Shown piece by piece: positions 17,947 through 26,760 of a DNA stretch of 64,000 nucleotides. Made by a program: the position numbers and the translations under genes. Below the pieces are notes generated by a model. It saw only the letters and a program-made list of their open reading frames with translations. It did not search any database and had not been told where the DNA came from. The stretch comes from Roseofilum casamattae BLCC-M143 (lineage in GTDB: Bacteria > Cyanobacteriota > Cyanobacteriia > Cyanobacteriales > Desertifilaceae). Location: positions 1 through 64,000 of the forward strand of contig NZ_JAQOSQ010000011.1 of NCBI RefSeq assembly GCF_030068455.1, in the 5' to 3' direction. Within the stretch, counting starts at the first letter, position 1, and each line of letters starts with the position of its first letter.

Positions 17947-19119
17947 TTAGCGATTATTAAGAGATCGCTGCGGGCGATATTTCCACAATAAGCGCAGCAA
18001 GCGTAGTGGATAGTACAAGGAAAAGAGCCAATTTGGTAACTGAATTAGATCCCATTCGAGAGGGGTAGGCGTGGCCACATAATCGAGCCAATACCAGAGG
18101 CGATCGCGCCAGGATTGCATAGTTTGCACGTAAATTGTCCCGATTAGAAATCTGGAAGACGATGCGGTTTCAATGGCAAACCATTCAGATTCAATTGTAC
18201 GAGTTAATTCGGCAATTTTGCTGTTGTTTTGTAGTTGGGATAAAATGCGATCGGGAACTGGCGCATCAAAGTAAGCATACGCCAACCATAATCCTAATTC
18301 TAGCATCATTTGGGTTCCCAAATTGCCAACTTCTCGCTCGATCCAATCCCAATTTAATTCAGGATATTGATGCAAAAGCTGGGCAATATCGCAAACCCAA
18401 CAGATATGAGACCAATCGTGTTTTGAGCTATGAGCGCATAAGAATAAGAGTAATGCTTCTCGAGAGAGAGTCACTATAGTTTGGCGGCCCAACGTTACTG
18501 TATCGCGGTATTCCGGATTATTCCAAATTCGTTCTGGCTCTTGATGAAATGAAAAATATTTCGGAATAATCGACCAATGTAGATCGATACTAATATCTTT
18601 TTTGCTGGAATAAAAGTTGTGTTCGGATCGAATTTGCAGATAGCGGCGTTCTTGCCAAGTCGCAAAGTTAAATTGCGGCAAATACCCCTGTTCTCTTAGT
18701 ACCTCAGATGCCTGATGAACCGCTGTTTCTGGGACTAGAATATCGAGATCGACAAATTCTCGCAGTCCAAAATGCTCGTAGCCAAGTTGAGCTAAAACCG
18801 GACCTTTAAAGGCAAGAGTTGGAATGTTATGTTGCTCAAACAGTCGTGCGATCTTAATGAGTTCTTGAGTTAGATATAAGTTTCGACAGGTATTTTCTTT
18901 AAATGCAGCCTGAAGTGGTTGCAGTTGTCTTGGGTTAATCAGATCGGGGAATTGTTGAAGCGTCCAACAAAATAAAGAGGTTAATCCATGGTAACCAACC
19001 AATTGTATAATTAAATTCCAGTCTAAATCCCGATCCAAAAGTTCGAGAATCCGATCGCGATCGCTCTTCGAGTATCGAGTACGAGCACAGCTAAAAATTA
19101 ATTGATATTCGGGACGCAT
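17947..19119 (-). CDS. Nucleotidyltransferase-family protein of RiPP cluster
   Basis: A 390-residue member of the PF14907-type nucleotidyltransferase group. The diagnostic stretch is LAFKGPVLAQLGYEHFGLRE followed by FVDLDILVP, which carries the Dx-D metal-binding pair. Proteins of this family recur in lasso-peptide operons of the paeninodin type, where they sit with an HPr-kinase-like tailoring enzyme; their reaction is poorly understood. It is the last gene of the minus-strand RiPP operon, 27 bp after the ABC exporter, and ends 11 bp from the convergent GAF gene. A tailoring role on the peptide is inferred from context. Confidence 0.8.
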   Translation of the reverse strand: MRPEYQLIFSCARTRYSKSDRDRILELLDRDLDWNLIIQLVGYHGLTSLFCWTLQQFPDLINPRQLQPLQAAFKENTCRNLYLTQELIKIARLFEQHNIPTLAFKGPVLAQLGYEHFGLREFVDLDILVPETAVHQASEVLREQGYLPQFNFATWQERRYLQIRSEHNFYSSKKDISIDLHWSIIPKYFSFHQEPERIWNNPEYRDTVTLGRQTIVTLSREALLLFLCAHSSKHDWSHICWVCDIAQLLHQYPELNWDWIEREVGNLGTQMMLELGLWLAYAYFDAPVPDRILSQLQNNSKIAELTRTIESEWFAIETASSSRFLIGTIYVQTMQSWRDRLWYWLDYVATPTPLEWDLIQLPNWLFSLYYPLRLLRLLWKYRPQRSLNNR

Positions 19120-19146
19120 ATCTGAAGAATAATTAAAATAATGAAA

Positions 19147-20955
19147 TCATCGATAACGATCGGCTTGAGTATTAAATAAATGGGCGTAAATTCCCGATAA
19201 TTGCATTAATTCATCATGGGTTCCCTGCTCGGCTATTGTACCGCGATCTAAGACTAAAATTTGGTCTGCAAACTTAACGGTTGACAGGCGATGGCTAATA
19301 ATAATTGCCGTTCGTTTTTGCGAAAGTTGCTGAAATTTTGCTAACACTTCGGCTTCTGCTTGGGGGTCGAGGGCACTGGTTGGTTCGTCTAGAATTAGAA
19401 TAGGCGCGCGACGCAAAAACAACCGCGCGATCGCAATTTTTTGCCATTCTCCAATACTCAGTTCCTCCCCATCAATAAACTCTTTGCCGAGAATCGTATC
19501 ATAGTTTTGCGGCAATTTAGCAATCGTCTTTTCCAGTTGGGCAAATTCAGCTGCTTGCTCGATTTTATTGCGATCGTCCCACTCCTCAATATCGCCAATT
19601 CCGATATTCTCCTGTACGGTTAGATGATAGCGAGCATAATCTTGAAAGATAATTGCTATTTGCTGTCTCAGTTCGGTTAAGGAGAATTCATTTAAGTTAA
19701 TTCCATCTAGAAAAATTTCTCCGGAGGTCGGAGCGTACAAGCGCGAGATTAGCTTAATCAGAGTGGTTTTTCCTGCTCCATTTTCCCCGACGATCGCGAT
19801 CGTCTGACTGGGTTCTATGGTAATGTTAATATCTGCAAGAACTGTGCGCTGAGATTGCGGATAGGCAAAGCTGACGTGGCGAAATTCCAGTTTTCCTTGC
19901 AAAGGATCGGGTAAAATTGCTGGATATTTCGGATCGATGACTTTCGGTTTCAGGCTGAGGAATTGATAGAAGTTGGATAAAAATAAACTATTCTCGTATA
20001 AGTTAGCCAGGTGACTCAAGCTTTCTCGCAGTAAGGTTTGTCCCCGTTGAAAGGCTTGATAGTACATCACCAGAGAGCCGATAGTGATGGTATTGGCGAG
20101 GACGCGAGCGGCAATTAATCCCAAGGCCACAAAAACGGCGATCGTCGCACTACTTTGGGTGCAGGTTTCGGCAAAGGAGCGACGAGCAAAGAGGGATAAA
20201 CGTTCTTGGCGAATCTGTTTCCGCAGGAAATCGAAGCGACGTTGAAATAGCTTTCCAAGATTAAACAGTCGTATTTCCTTCGCATGGGGAGACTGGGTAA
20301 TTAGATAATTGTAATAATGAGCCATTCTCTCCGATGATGTCCATTGTTGCCATTGTTGATAAAGTTGTTGTGAATAGTTGAGGCGAACAAAAAAAACGGG
20401 AATGGCAGCAATGATTAATAAAAGCGCGATCGCCCAATCCAAGGAAAAGAGCAGCAGTCCAATCCCAGCTAAGGATAAGCTACTATTGACAAGTTGAATC
20501 AGTTGACTGAAAATCAAGTTAGGACGATAAATTGCCTCGGATTGTGCTTGATGGAGAAAGTCGTAGTACTGAGGGTTTTCGTAATACTCTAAGTCCATTT
20601 CAATCGACTTGGAGTGCAGCAAACTCTGAACGTAGTCTGTAACCCGTTGCGACTGCGCTTCATTAACCCATCCGGCTATGGCGCGGAGAGCATCGGAGAG
20701 GAGAGCTACGATCGCTGCTAAAGCGATGAGGATGACGATGGGTTGGAAGGATGGTTCGGGAGATGAAGCGGTTTCAGTAATGCGATCGATAATCAGTTTA
20801 GTTAGATATAGAGAAAGCAACGGCAAACCGGATTGGGCGATCGCCAACAGGATATTGGCTATAGTAAGCTGAGGCGTACTTTTCCAGACTAAAGCGATCG
20901 CCTTTCTTAGAGAAAACAGCCGTTGAAACTGCGATCGTACCTTAGCAAACATCAC
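19147..20955 (-). CDS. ABC exporter (fused permease-ATPase), probable peptide exporter
   Basis: Half-transporter of 602 residues with an N-terminal six-helix membrane domain and a C-terminal ATPase. Walker A is GENGAGKTTLIKL, the signature is LSIGEWQKIAIARLF (Gln-variant LSxGE), Walker B ILILDEPTSALD and the H-loop ISHRLSTV. It fits the lasso-type D protein that exports mature peptide and gives immunity. There is no C39 peptidase domain at the N terminus, so it cannot remove a leader by itself. Four bases separate it from the methyltransferase gene, indicating tight coupling within the RiPP operon. Confidence 0.88.
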   Translation of the reverse strand: MMFAKVRSQFQRLFSLRKAIALVWKSTPQLTIANILLAIAQSGLPLLSLYLTKLIIDRITETASSPEPSFQPIVILIALAAIVALLSDALRAIAGWVNEAQSQRVTDYVQSLLHSKSIEMDLEYYENPQYYDFLHQAQSEAIYRPNLIFSQLIQLVNSSLSLAGIGLLLFSLDWAIALLLIIAAIPVFFVRLNYSQQLYQQWQQWTSSERMAHYYNYLITQSPHAKEIRLFNLGKLFQRRFDFLRKQIRQERLSLFARRSFAETCTQSSATIAVFVALGLIAARVLANTITIGSLVMYYQAFQRGQTLLRESLSHLANLYENSLFLSNFYQFLSLKPKVIDPKYPAILPDPLQGKLEFRHVSFAYPQSQRTVLADINITIEPSQTIAIVGENGAGKTTLIKLISRLYAPTSGEIFLDGINLNEFSLTELRQQIAIIFQDYARYHLTVQENIGIGDIEEWDDRNKIEQAAEFAQLEKTIAKLPQNYDTILGKEFIDGEELSIGEWQKIAIARLFLRRAPILILDEPTSALDPQAEAEVLAKFQQLSQKRTAIIISHRLSTVKFADQILVLDRGTIAEQGTHDELMQLSGIYAHLFNTQADRYR

Positions 20956-20959
20956 GATC

Positions 20960-22108
20960 CTACTCGCTATACAGCGCAGACAATTGTCCCGCGCGAGTCA
21001 GCGCATCCTTAACGCTAGAGAAGTCTTCCGGGAACTGCTCGACTAAGAGTTGAGCAATAGCACTAAGGGACATTCCTTTACTCATGTAATCTAGGACAAA
21101 CTGCGCTATCTTACCATTCTGATTCAACGTTGGAACATAATTTCCCGCTTGCTTGCGCAGTTGAGTGGGAGAAAGAGACTGAGAAAAAAATGTAGACTGT
21201 TTGAAGTTAGCTTTGCATCGTTGCGGATCTCCTGCTGCAAATACCTGAGTATCCCAACGCCAAATATATCGGTGATTGACTAAATTCGCTTGTAAGTTGA
21301 CGGAAACCTTATCTCCCAACTCCAGAGTCACCGGTTCTGAGAACGGAAAAAATGCCGTACCATAAATTAATTCTGGCATTCCTGGAGCCGTTGAAAATTT
21401 TACTCCTTCCACTAAAGTGGTCTCAAACCAGACACTCAACCCATAGGCCGTACCGCTGCGAGCGGGTTCAAAATCCAGGGTTTTGCTCGCATTCGGGTTT
21501 TCCTTGCGGCCGTAATCTAACGTCGTCCAAACTTGCGGTTGAGCTAGCAATTGCGAGGGAGTGACCCAACCTTTTCCCCAGATATTAGTTACCAGCTTTT
21601 TGGCTGCGTTCATGTTAAAGCCATAGCAGTGTTTATCCCAAGGATCGGTAATTTTTTCCCAGACATTGGGCGCTTCGGCTAAACTCACCCATAGTGTATC
21701 GTTCTGCGGAATTAGTACGCCTTCGGGGGCTAAAAAGCGCTTTTTCGCATCGGCTAACGATTCAATATGCTGCTCGAATAGAGGTACAACACCGCGCAAA
21801 TCTGAGATAATGACATCTACCGGTTCTGGTAATTCAACTTTGGTTGAAAGCTCTTGAATAAACTCTATTCGATCGGCATATCCGTTGGCGATCGCCGCTT
21901 GTTTCGCTATTTCAATTGCTGGATTATATTCGATCGCATAAACTTTTTTCGCTCCCAACTGACATGCGAGCAGAGCAAAAATTCCCGTTCCCGTCCCCAG
22001 ATCGAGAACCACGGATCCTGGGCGTATGGAGCGCTTGAGTGCCTCGGTATAGGCTTCCATCCGCCCGCGATCGGCAATCATTTCTCCATAACCAGATACA
22101 CTATACAT
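20960..22108 (-). CDS. PRMT-like SAM-dependent methyltransferase with C-terminal PqqD-like region
   Basis: A 382-residue class I methyltransferase. The opening YGEMIADRGRMEAYTEAL and motif I VLDLGTGTGIFALLACQLGA resemble protein arginine methyltransferases, but the first Glu of the PRMT double-E loop region reads ISDLRGVVP, so arginine specificity is doubtful. After a beta-rich middle, the last 60 residues (from PTLNQNGKIAQFVLDYM to the end) look like a PqqD-type helix arrangement, the fold of RiPP recognition elements. It overlaps the kinase gene by 8 bp and precedes the exporter by 4 bp. Probable peptide-tailoring enzyme; alternatively a housekeeping protein methyltransferase that happens to sit here. 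Confidence 0.75.
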   Translation of the reverse strand: MYSVSGYGEMIADRGRMEAYTEALKRSIRPGSVVLDLGTGTGIFALLACQLGAKKVYAIEYNPAIEIAKQAAIANGYADRIEFIQELSTKVELPEPVDVIISDLRGVVPLFEQHIESLADAKKRFLAPEGVLIPQNDTLWVSLAEAPNVWEKITDPWDKHCYGFNMNAAKKLVTNIWGKGWVTPSQLLAQPQVWTTLDYGRKENPNASKTLDFEPARSGTAYGLSVWFETTLVEGVKFSTAPGMPELIYGTAFFPFSEPVTLELGDKVSVNLQANLVNHRYIWRWDTQVFAAGDPQRCKANFKQSTFFSQSLSPTQLRKQAGNYVPTLNQNGKIAQFVLDYMSKGMSLSAIAQLLVEQFPEDFSSVKDALTRAGQLSALYSE

Positions 22109-23087
22109 GAGCCAAGTTCTCTAAAATAACGGTAGGAAGATTGAATAAGTAATCAGGATCGGGATGAGCATTCAGTTGACATACAGGAATGTGCCGAACG
22201 CTCTGGCTCAGAAATTGAAATTCCTGCACTCGCATGGTTTTATCCAAAAGTAAATTAGCATAAGTGTTGGCGACCAGTTCCATTAATGCTTGCCGCTGGG
22301 GCAATAATTTAATATTGGGTATCGGGGAATCATTAATGCGATCGCCCAATAGATAAATTCCCGCTAATGGCAACGGTTGGTCTTGAAACTGATACTTATC
22401 TTGGTTCAAATCGAGATAGGTTTTATCCCAAGTTTCACTAGTCGGAACAATGCGAGGCAATGCATCGGGATTGTTATAGAGAATTTCTGCTGAGGAGGGC
22501 CACAATCTCAGTCGCGGATACGCTGGTTGCACCAGAATTTGTCCATCTTGCTCGACTAACGCCACAATATCATCGGAAAGAATCGGATATCCGAGTTCGG
22601 CAAATGCAGCCGCAGTCGTCGATTTTCCGGCACCCGAGCGACCTACAATGGCTATAGCGCGATCGCCAACTGCGATCGCGCTCGCATGAAGACAGGTTAT
22701 TCCGCGCAAGCGCAATACCAGACCAATCACCGGCCCCAGCAAATAGGTTGCCGTGTCTTCCAAGGTCAACTCTTCCGGCCAAGTCCCCCAGATTTCAGTC
22801 CCCTGGCGATCGATAATGAACTCAGTGCGATCGACATAGGTTAGCTGTAGATAGGAACTTCCTAACTCGCCAACTTTCCACATCAAGTCTCCTGCCTCAG
22901 TCAAGTAAGAACTCACAGCCCATACTGGCAAAGCGGTTTGTAAGACTTCATTGAGCCACAAGGGCTGACTGCGGAACCAGACTTTGAGATCGACTCTGTT
23001 CAGATCGGGTAAAGAGACTAAACCTGGAATCTGACAGCTTGCTTGCAGGGATAAGCCAAATGTACGGTGAAATGATGTCGCTATCAC
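22101..23087 (-). CDS. HPr-kinase-like peptide kinase of lasso-type cluster
   Basis: A 328-residue protein whose central part matches the HPr serine kinase C-terminal fold: LHASAIAVGDRAIAIVGRSG (P-loop GRSGAGKST) and PILSDDIVAL with the acidic pair for metal. In paeninodin-type clusters a protein of this kind phosphorylates the C-terminal serine of the lasso precursor. The precursor encoded 38 bp upstream ends GFSM, with a penultimate Ser. The N-terminal 120 residues are family-specific with no other motif. The start is GTG and no clear Shine-Dalgarno is present, but coupling to the preceding peptide gene is plausible. Confidence 0.82.
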   Translation of the reverse strand: MIATSFHRTFGLSLQASCQIPGLVSLPDLNRVDLKVWFRSQPLWLNEVLQTALPVWAVSSYLTEAGDLMWKVGELGSSYLQLTYVDRTEFIIDRQGTEIWGTWPEELTLEDTATYLLGPVIGLVLRLRGITCLHASAIAVGDRAIAIVGRSGAGKSTTAAAFAELGYPILSDDIVALVEQDGQILVQPAYPRLRLWPSSAEILYNNPDALPRIVPTSETWDKTYLDLNQDKYQFQDQPLPLAGIYLLGDRINDSPIPNIKLLPQRQALMELVANTYANLLLDKTMRVQEFQFLSQSVRHIPVCQLNAHPDPDYLFNLPTVILENLAHV

Positions 23088-23125
23088 AAGGATAAATCAT
23101 GGCTCGTCAACGAGCCAGTCACCAA

Positions 23126-23311
23126 TTACATACTGAAGCCAGTCTTAAACGTTGTTGACGATATGTTACACTTGCTTCCCGAAGAACTATGGTTATCACA
23201 GTTTTGGTTGGGAGCCGAATTATTTTGAGTTAAGCAGCTGATATCTCCATAGATATTCAAGACGGGACGGTTGTAAGCTTTTTTTTGCATCTCTTTATCC
23301 ATTACATTCAT
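23126..23311 (-). CDS. Lasso-type RiPP precursor peptide
   Basis: A 61-residue peptide. The leader has the lasso pattern YNRPVLNIYGDISCLT (YxxP, then Leu, then Thr28), which is recognised by the RRE protein. The remaining 33 residues (about 29-61) are the candidate core, rich in Ser, Asn and Thr, with Cys38 and Cys48 (a third Cys, 26, is in the leader). Asp39 is the only acidic residue after residue 23, so it is the sole possible ring acceptor. An eight-residue ring would start at Ser32, nine at Asn31. The ATG has a perfect AAAGGAGG six bases upstream, within the cyclase gene, and the genes overlap by 17 bp, predicting high, coupled expression. Confidence 0.85.
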   Translation of the reverse strand: MNVMDKEMQKKAYNRPVLNIYGDISCLTQNNSAPNQNCDNHSSSGSKCNISSTTFKTGFSM

Positions 23312-25163
23312 ACTGAACCTCCTTTGTTGATTTGGGATGAACTGATGCTAACTGCTTTAACCAATAGTTAAGGCTGGCTGGACGAAGATCGATCCAAGCT
23401 TCACTACTCTGGGCAGTTATTCCGCAAAGAGTTGGGATAGACCCACAATCAATATACAAATATAACCGAGAAATTGGATCGAACCGTTCCACCCATTCCA
23501 TTTTTTGTTCTCGCAACTTTACATTCAGGGCGTTACCTGTTGCCGGAGTTTTGGGGCGAGAACGAACCAACTCTGGAAGTTTTCCTTTCATTGAGACTCG
23601 AACTAACTCCTTGAACATAATCCAGGGAATTACTGGGATTGAGAACAAGAACTCGATCGAGCGTCGATCGAAATAAGGATATCTTACTTCAATTGGAGAA
23701 GATATCATCCCTGCATCGTTCCCTTCAAAAAGATACGGCCAAACTGTTGCCTCCATCGCTTGGTAAGCTTCGGGACGAAATGGGTGAATTGATTGGTCTT
23801 TCTTGTAGCTATTTTCCCATCGGGTTGCTAGGTCGAGTTGTTTTTCTAAGCCGAGACTGAGCCACCGGGGATAAGAAGGTTTCCAGGAAGGCATTCCCAG
23901 CCACTCTTTCACTCGAGCGCGTATCCCCGGTTGAGGAAAACGTCCATGAGATTTCCAGTATTTCATCCAATCAGAAACTAATGTTGCGAGTTTTCCCGTT
24001 TGCAGCAAATATTTTCCGTAGTAATAAGCTCCTTGACAGTGAAATACACCATCTCCTCCTTCACCACTGAGGACAACTCGGCTTTTTGGAGTCTGGTGCT
24101 GTTCTCTGTTATGACGCACTAGCGACAATAAAGTTGGTTCGGGGGTTGCCCCGTCTATGTCTTCCCACCCCTGGCACAATTCAAAGTCATCGGCAATTTG
24201 GTAGTGGATAGGAATCTCAAGGTGTTCGGCAACTAGACTGGAGTAATAGCGCTCTTCATCGGGAAGAGAGCGGTCAAAAACTGTGGTGTAGGCTCTGAGG
24301 TCATAGGAAGGGTAGGTTTCTGTGAGGATTTCTTTCGCGATCGCCGTTATGCTAGTCGAATCGAGTCCGCCACTCATGTAGACGGAAACTTTATCGGTTC
24401 GCAGGCGATCGCCCACAGCCAAGCGCATCAGCTCCAAGAAATGCTCCACATATTCCTCATCTTTCTTATACCGGATATAGCCATCAGTTGGCAACGTCCA
24501 GTATCGCTCCACCTGCAAATTTTCCGCCGTCCAGATTAACCGATGAGCGGCGGGGAGGCGCTGGATATCGGCAAAAGCACTGGTATCGACTTCCTGATTG
24601 TAGCCGAAGAGGAGAAAATCGGCGATCGCCAAATCGTTCAGCCGATCGGACACCGAAGGATGGAGTCGCAAGCAATTGAGTGTATTGCTAAACGCGAATT
24701 CTTTGCCCAAATGGGAATAGAAAAAGGGCTTTACCCCAAAATGGTCTCTGGCGCAAAACAGATGCTGCTCCCGGCTATCCCAGATGGCAAAGGCAAAATC
24801 TCCAAGCAGGCGATCGAGGCAGTCAATTCCCCAAACCCGATAGGCATGGAGAATCAAATTCGGATCTGGAGTATCTAGCGATACTTCTTCTCCGCGATCG
24901 CGCAGCCGAGCAATAAGACTGGAGCGATCGTCAACGCGAGCATCCGCCACAATCCAAACTTGGTTATCCAATGTCAGGGGTTGATATTCCCGAGCCGACT
25001 CATCCGTAGTACGCAAAAGAGTATGACCAAAGCCAACCGAACCCTCTGCCCAAACTCGTTGAACATCCGGCCCTCGGAAGGTCATATATCCAGTCATGCG
25101 CGCCAATAATTCCCGGTCAACCGGAGCCTTATCAGCATTTACCATTCCGACGATTCCGCTCAC
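23295..25163 (-). CDS. Asparagine-synthase-like lasso peptide cyclase
   Basis: A 622-residue AsnB homologue: N-terminal glutamine-amidotransferase-like domain (about 1-200) and C-terminal ATP-pyrophosphatase domain with the loop VSVYMSGGLDSTSITAIA. Lasso C proteins use the second domain to adenylate an Asp/Glu side chain and close a macrolactam. The start MSGIVGM has Ser where true asparagine synthetases have the catalytic Cys2, so ammonia release from glutamine is not expected; this supports a cyclase role. Start codon is GTG behind AGGGGTGA. First gene of a six-gene minus-strand operon, overlapping the precursor gene. No other B1/B2 gene is nearby. Confidence 0.87.
   Translation of the reverse strand: MSGIVGMVNADKAPVDRELLARMTGYMTFRGPDVQRVWAEGSVGFGHTLLRTTDESAREYQPLTLDNQVWIVADARVDDRSSLIARLRDRGEEVSLDTPDPNLILHAYRVWGIDCLDRLLGDFAFAIWDSREQHLFCARDHFGVKPFFYSHLGKEFAFSNTLNCLRLHPSVSDRLNDLAIADFLLFGYNQEVDTSAFADIQRLPAAHRLIWTAENLQVERYWTLPTDGYIRYKKDEEYVEHFLELMRLAVGDRLRTDKVSVYMSGGLDSTSITAIAKEILTETYPSYDLRAYTTVFDRSLPDEERYYSSLVAEHLEIPIHYQIADDFELCQGWEDIDGATPEPTLLSLVRHNREQHQTPKSRVVLSGEGGDGVFHCQGAYYYGKYLLQTGKLATLVSDWMKYWKSHGRFPQPGIRARVKEWLGMPSWKPSYPRWLSLGLEKQLDLATRWENSYKKDQSIHPFRPEAYQAMEATVWPYLFEGNDAGMISSPIEVRYPYFDRRSIEFLFSIPVIPWIMFKELVRVSMKGKLPELVRSRPKTPATGNALNVKLREQKMEWVERFDPISRLYLYIDCGSIPTLCGITAQSSEAWIDLRPASLNYWLKQLASVHPKSTKEVQYECNG
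23318..23325 (-). promoter_or_regulatory. Strong ribosome-binding site of the RiPP precursor
   Basis: Minus-strand AAAGGAGG, six bases before the ATG at 23311, lies inside the last codons of the cyclase gene. It decides the first of two nearby ATGs (the other at 23302) and is stronger than the sites of the neighbouring genes, which suits a peptide needed in excess over its enzymes. Confidence 0.75.
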
Positions 25164-25298
25164 AACATCACCCCTATTGGTATTTCTGCCAAAGTTAATA
25201 ACTTAGATGAGTCAGCCGCAAAACGAGCTTATCATACTCTACCCAGTCCAGAAGTGCACACCCTCCATCGACTTGCTATTTTTATTTTTTTCACCAAC

Positions 25299-25673
25299 TC
25301 AGCTCCGATAAGTTCCGCCCGATGATTCCGGAAATACTGCTCGAAACAAGTCCCAAATAAAGGTATTTTCATCGGACTCAATGCCATCAATATCGATCGC
25401 CTCCTTCGCAATATCGTAAGCAAGAACTTGCTGATTAAACGGTAGGGAATGCAACGCTTGCCGAGCTAGATCGATTGCTGATGCCGGATCCCGAGCCAGA
25501 TCGCTGACCCGAGCCACCGTTTGTTCCAAGCGTTCGCGCACATCATCTCGCGACACTTCTAATTGACTCGAGAGGCGATCGACAATCAACCGCTTTTCCT
25601 CCTCATTGGCCTCTCCATCAACGACCGCAGCCAGAGCTGCTAGAACCAGAATATTATCTAGAAATGGATTCAT
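25299..25673 (-). CDS. TerB-like conserved protein
   Basis: Small helical protein with two paired acidic segments, VVDGEANEEEKRLIVDRL near the start and IDIDGIESDENTFIWDLFRA near the end, as in TerB-type (tellurite resistance B-like) domains that bind metal. The chosen Met begins MNPFLDNILVLAALAA, where similarity starts; the frame can be extended 20 residues to 25733 without a better ribosome site. It lies between the RiPP operon and the polysaccharide genes, on the same strand as both, with 135 bp to the cyclase start. No reason was found to tie it to either. Function is unknown; tellurite resistance should not be assumed. Confidence 0.6.
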   Translation of the reverse strand: MNPFLDNILVLAALAAVVDGEANEEEKRLIVDRLSSQLEVSRDDVRERLEQTVARVSDLARDPASAIDLARQALHSLPFNQQVLAYDIAKEAIDIDGIESDENTFIWDLFRAVFPESSGGTYRS

Positions 25674-25793
25674 AAAATCTTTAGCATTGATAAATACGAT
25701 GGAAGCATTCTGGGGTAAACCACCTCGAGCCATAAAGTCGAAGTATTACCCCAGTCAGTCTTCCTCAATTCTAGACCTAGAAAATTGAGCCGC

Positions 25794-26741
25794 TCAATTG
25801 CCAGCACGATCGCGATACCAGGCGATCGTATTTTTCAAGCCCTGACGAAAGTCCATCTGTGACGTAAACCCAAATCGCTCTTTGGCTCGTTGTGTATCTA
25901 AGCACCGGCGAGGTTGACCGTTGGGTTTATCGGTCTGCCAGACAATCTCTCCCTGAAACTCCATCAACTCACAAATCAATTCCACTAGGTCGCGAATGGT
26001 AATTTCCGAACCAGTTCCCAGATTGACGGGTTCCGAGTTGTCATACTTCTGAGTCGCCATGACAATACCCCGCGCCGCATCAGTCGAATAGAGAAACTCC
26101 CGACTCGGAGAACCATCGCCCCAAGCTGGAAGCGTCGTATCGCCTCGTTGTTGGGCTTCGTGAACTTTCCGAATGAGGGCAGGGATCACGTGAGAACTAC
26201 TCGGATCGAAGTTGTCTTCCGGGCCGTAAAGGTTTACCGGCAGCAGAAAAATGCCATTAAAGCCATATTGCTGTCGATAGGACTGGAGTTGCACCATCAG
26301 AGCTTTTTTGGCAATTCCGTAAGGCGCATTGGTTTCTTCTGGATAGCCATTCCACAAATCCTCTTCCTTGAACGGAACCGGGGTAAATTTGGGATAGGCA
26401 CAGATCGTACCCACACAGACAAACTTCTCTACTCCGGCTTGGTAGGCACAGTGGATGAGCTGGGTTCCCATCATCAGGTTGTCGTAGTACAACTCGGCTG
26501 GCTTTTCCCGATTTAAACCAATCCCTCCCACATGGGCGGCCAAGTGGATGATGATATCTTGGTTTTGCACGACTTGCTTGCAGGCTTCCATTTGGCAAAG
26601 ATCGTAGTCTTTCGATCGCGGTATGATAATGCGATCGCGACTGGCCCCAGCTTCCACAAGCTGCTGCACTACTTGGCGACCGAGAAACCCAGCCCCACCC
26701 GTCACTAAAATCCGCTTGTTCTCTAGGTCTAGTTCGCTCAT
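25794..26741 (-). CDS. fcl: GDP-L-fucose synthase
   Basis: NADPH-dependent epimerase-reductase turning GDP-4-keto-6-deoxymannose, the Gmd product, into GDP-L-fucose. The 315-residue SDR protein has the Rossmann motif [14 protein letters not shown], the segment [20 protein letters not shown] typical of the family, and the catalytic Tyr-Lys pair in [12 protein letters not shown]. It follows gmd by 19 bp on the same strand, forming the classic two-gene GDP-fucose module for exopolysaccharide or lipopolysaccharide. Length is normal and the family match is strong. Confidence 0.94.
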   Translation of the reverse strand: MSELDLENKRILVTGGAGFLGRQVVQQLVEAGASRDRIIIPRSKDYDLCQMEACKQVVQNQDIIIHLAAHVGGIGLNREKPAELYYDNLMMGTQLIHCAYQAGVEKFVCVGTICAYPKFTPVPFKEEDLWNGYPEETNAPYGIAKKALMVQLQSYRQQYGFNGIFLLPVNLYGPEDNFDPSSSHVIPALIRKVHEAQQRGDTTLPAWGDGSPSREFLYSTDAARGIVMATQKYDNSEPVNLGTGSEITIRDLVELICELMEFQGEIVWQTDKPNGQPRRCLDTQRAKERFGFTSQMDFRQGLKNTIAWYRDRAGN

Positions 26742-26760
26742 CTTCTTCCTTCAACCTACC

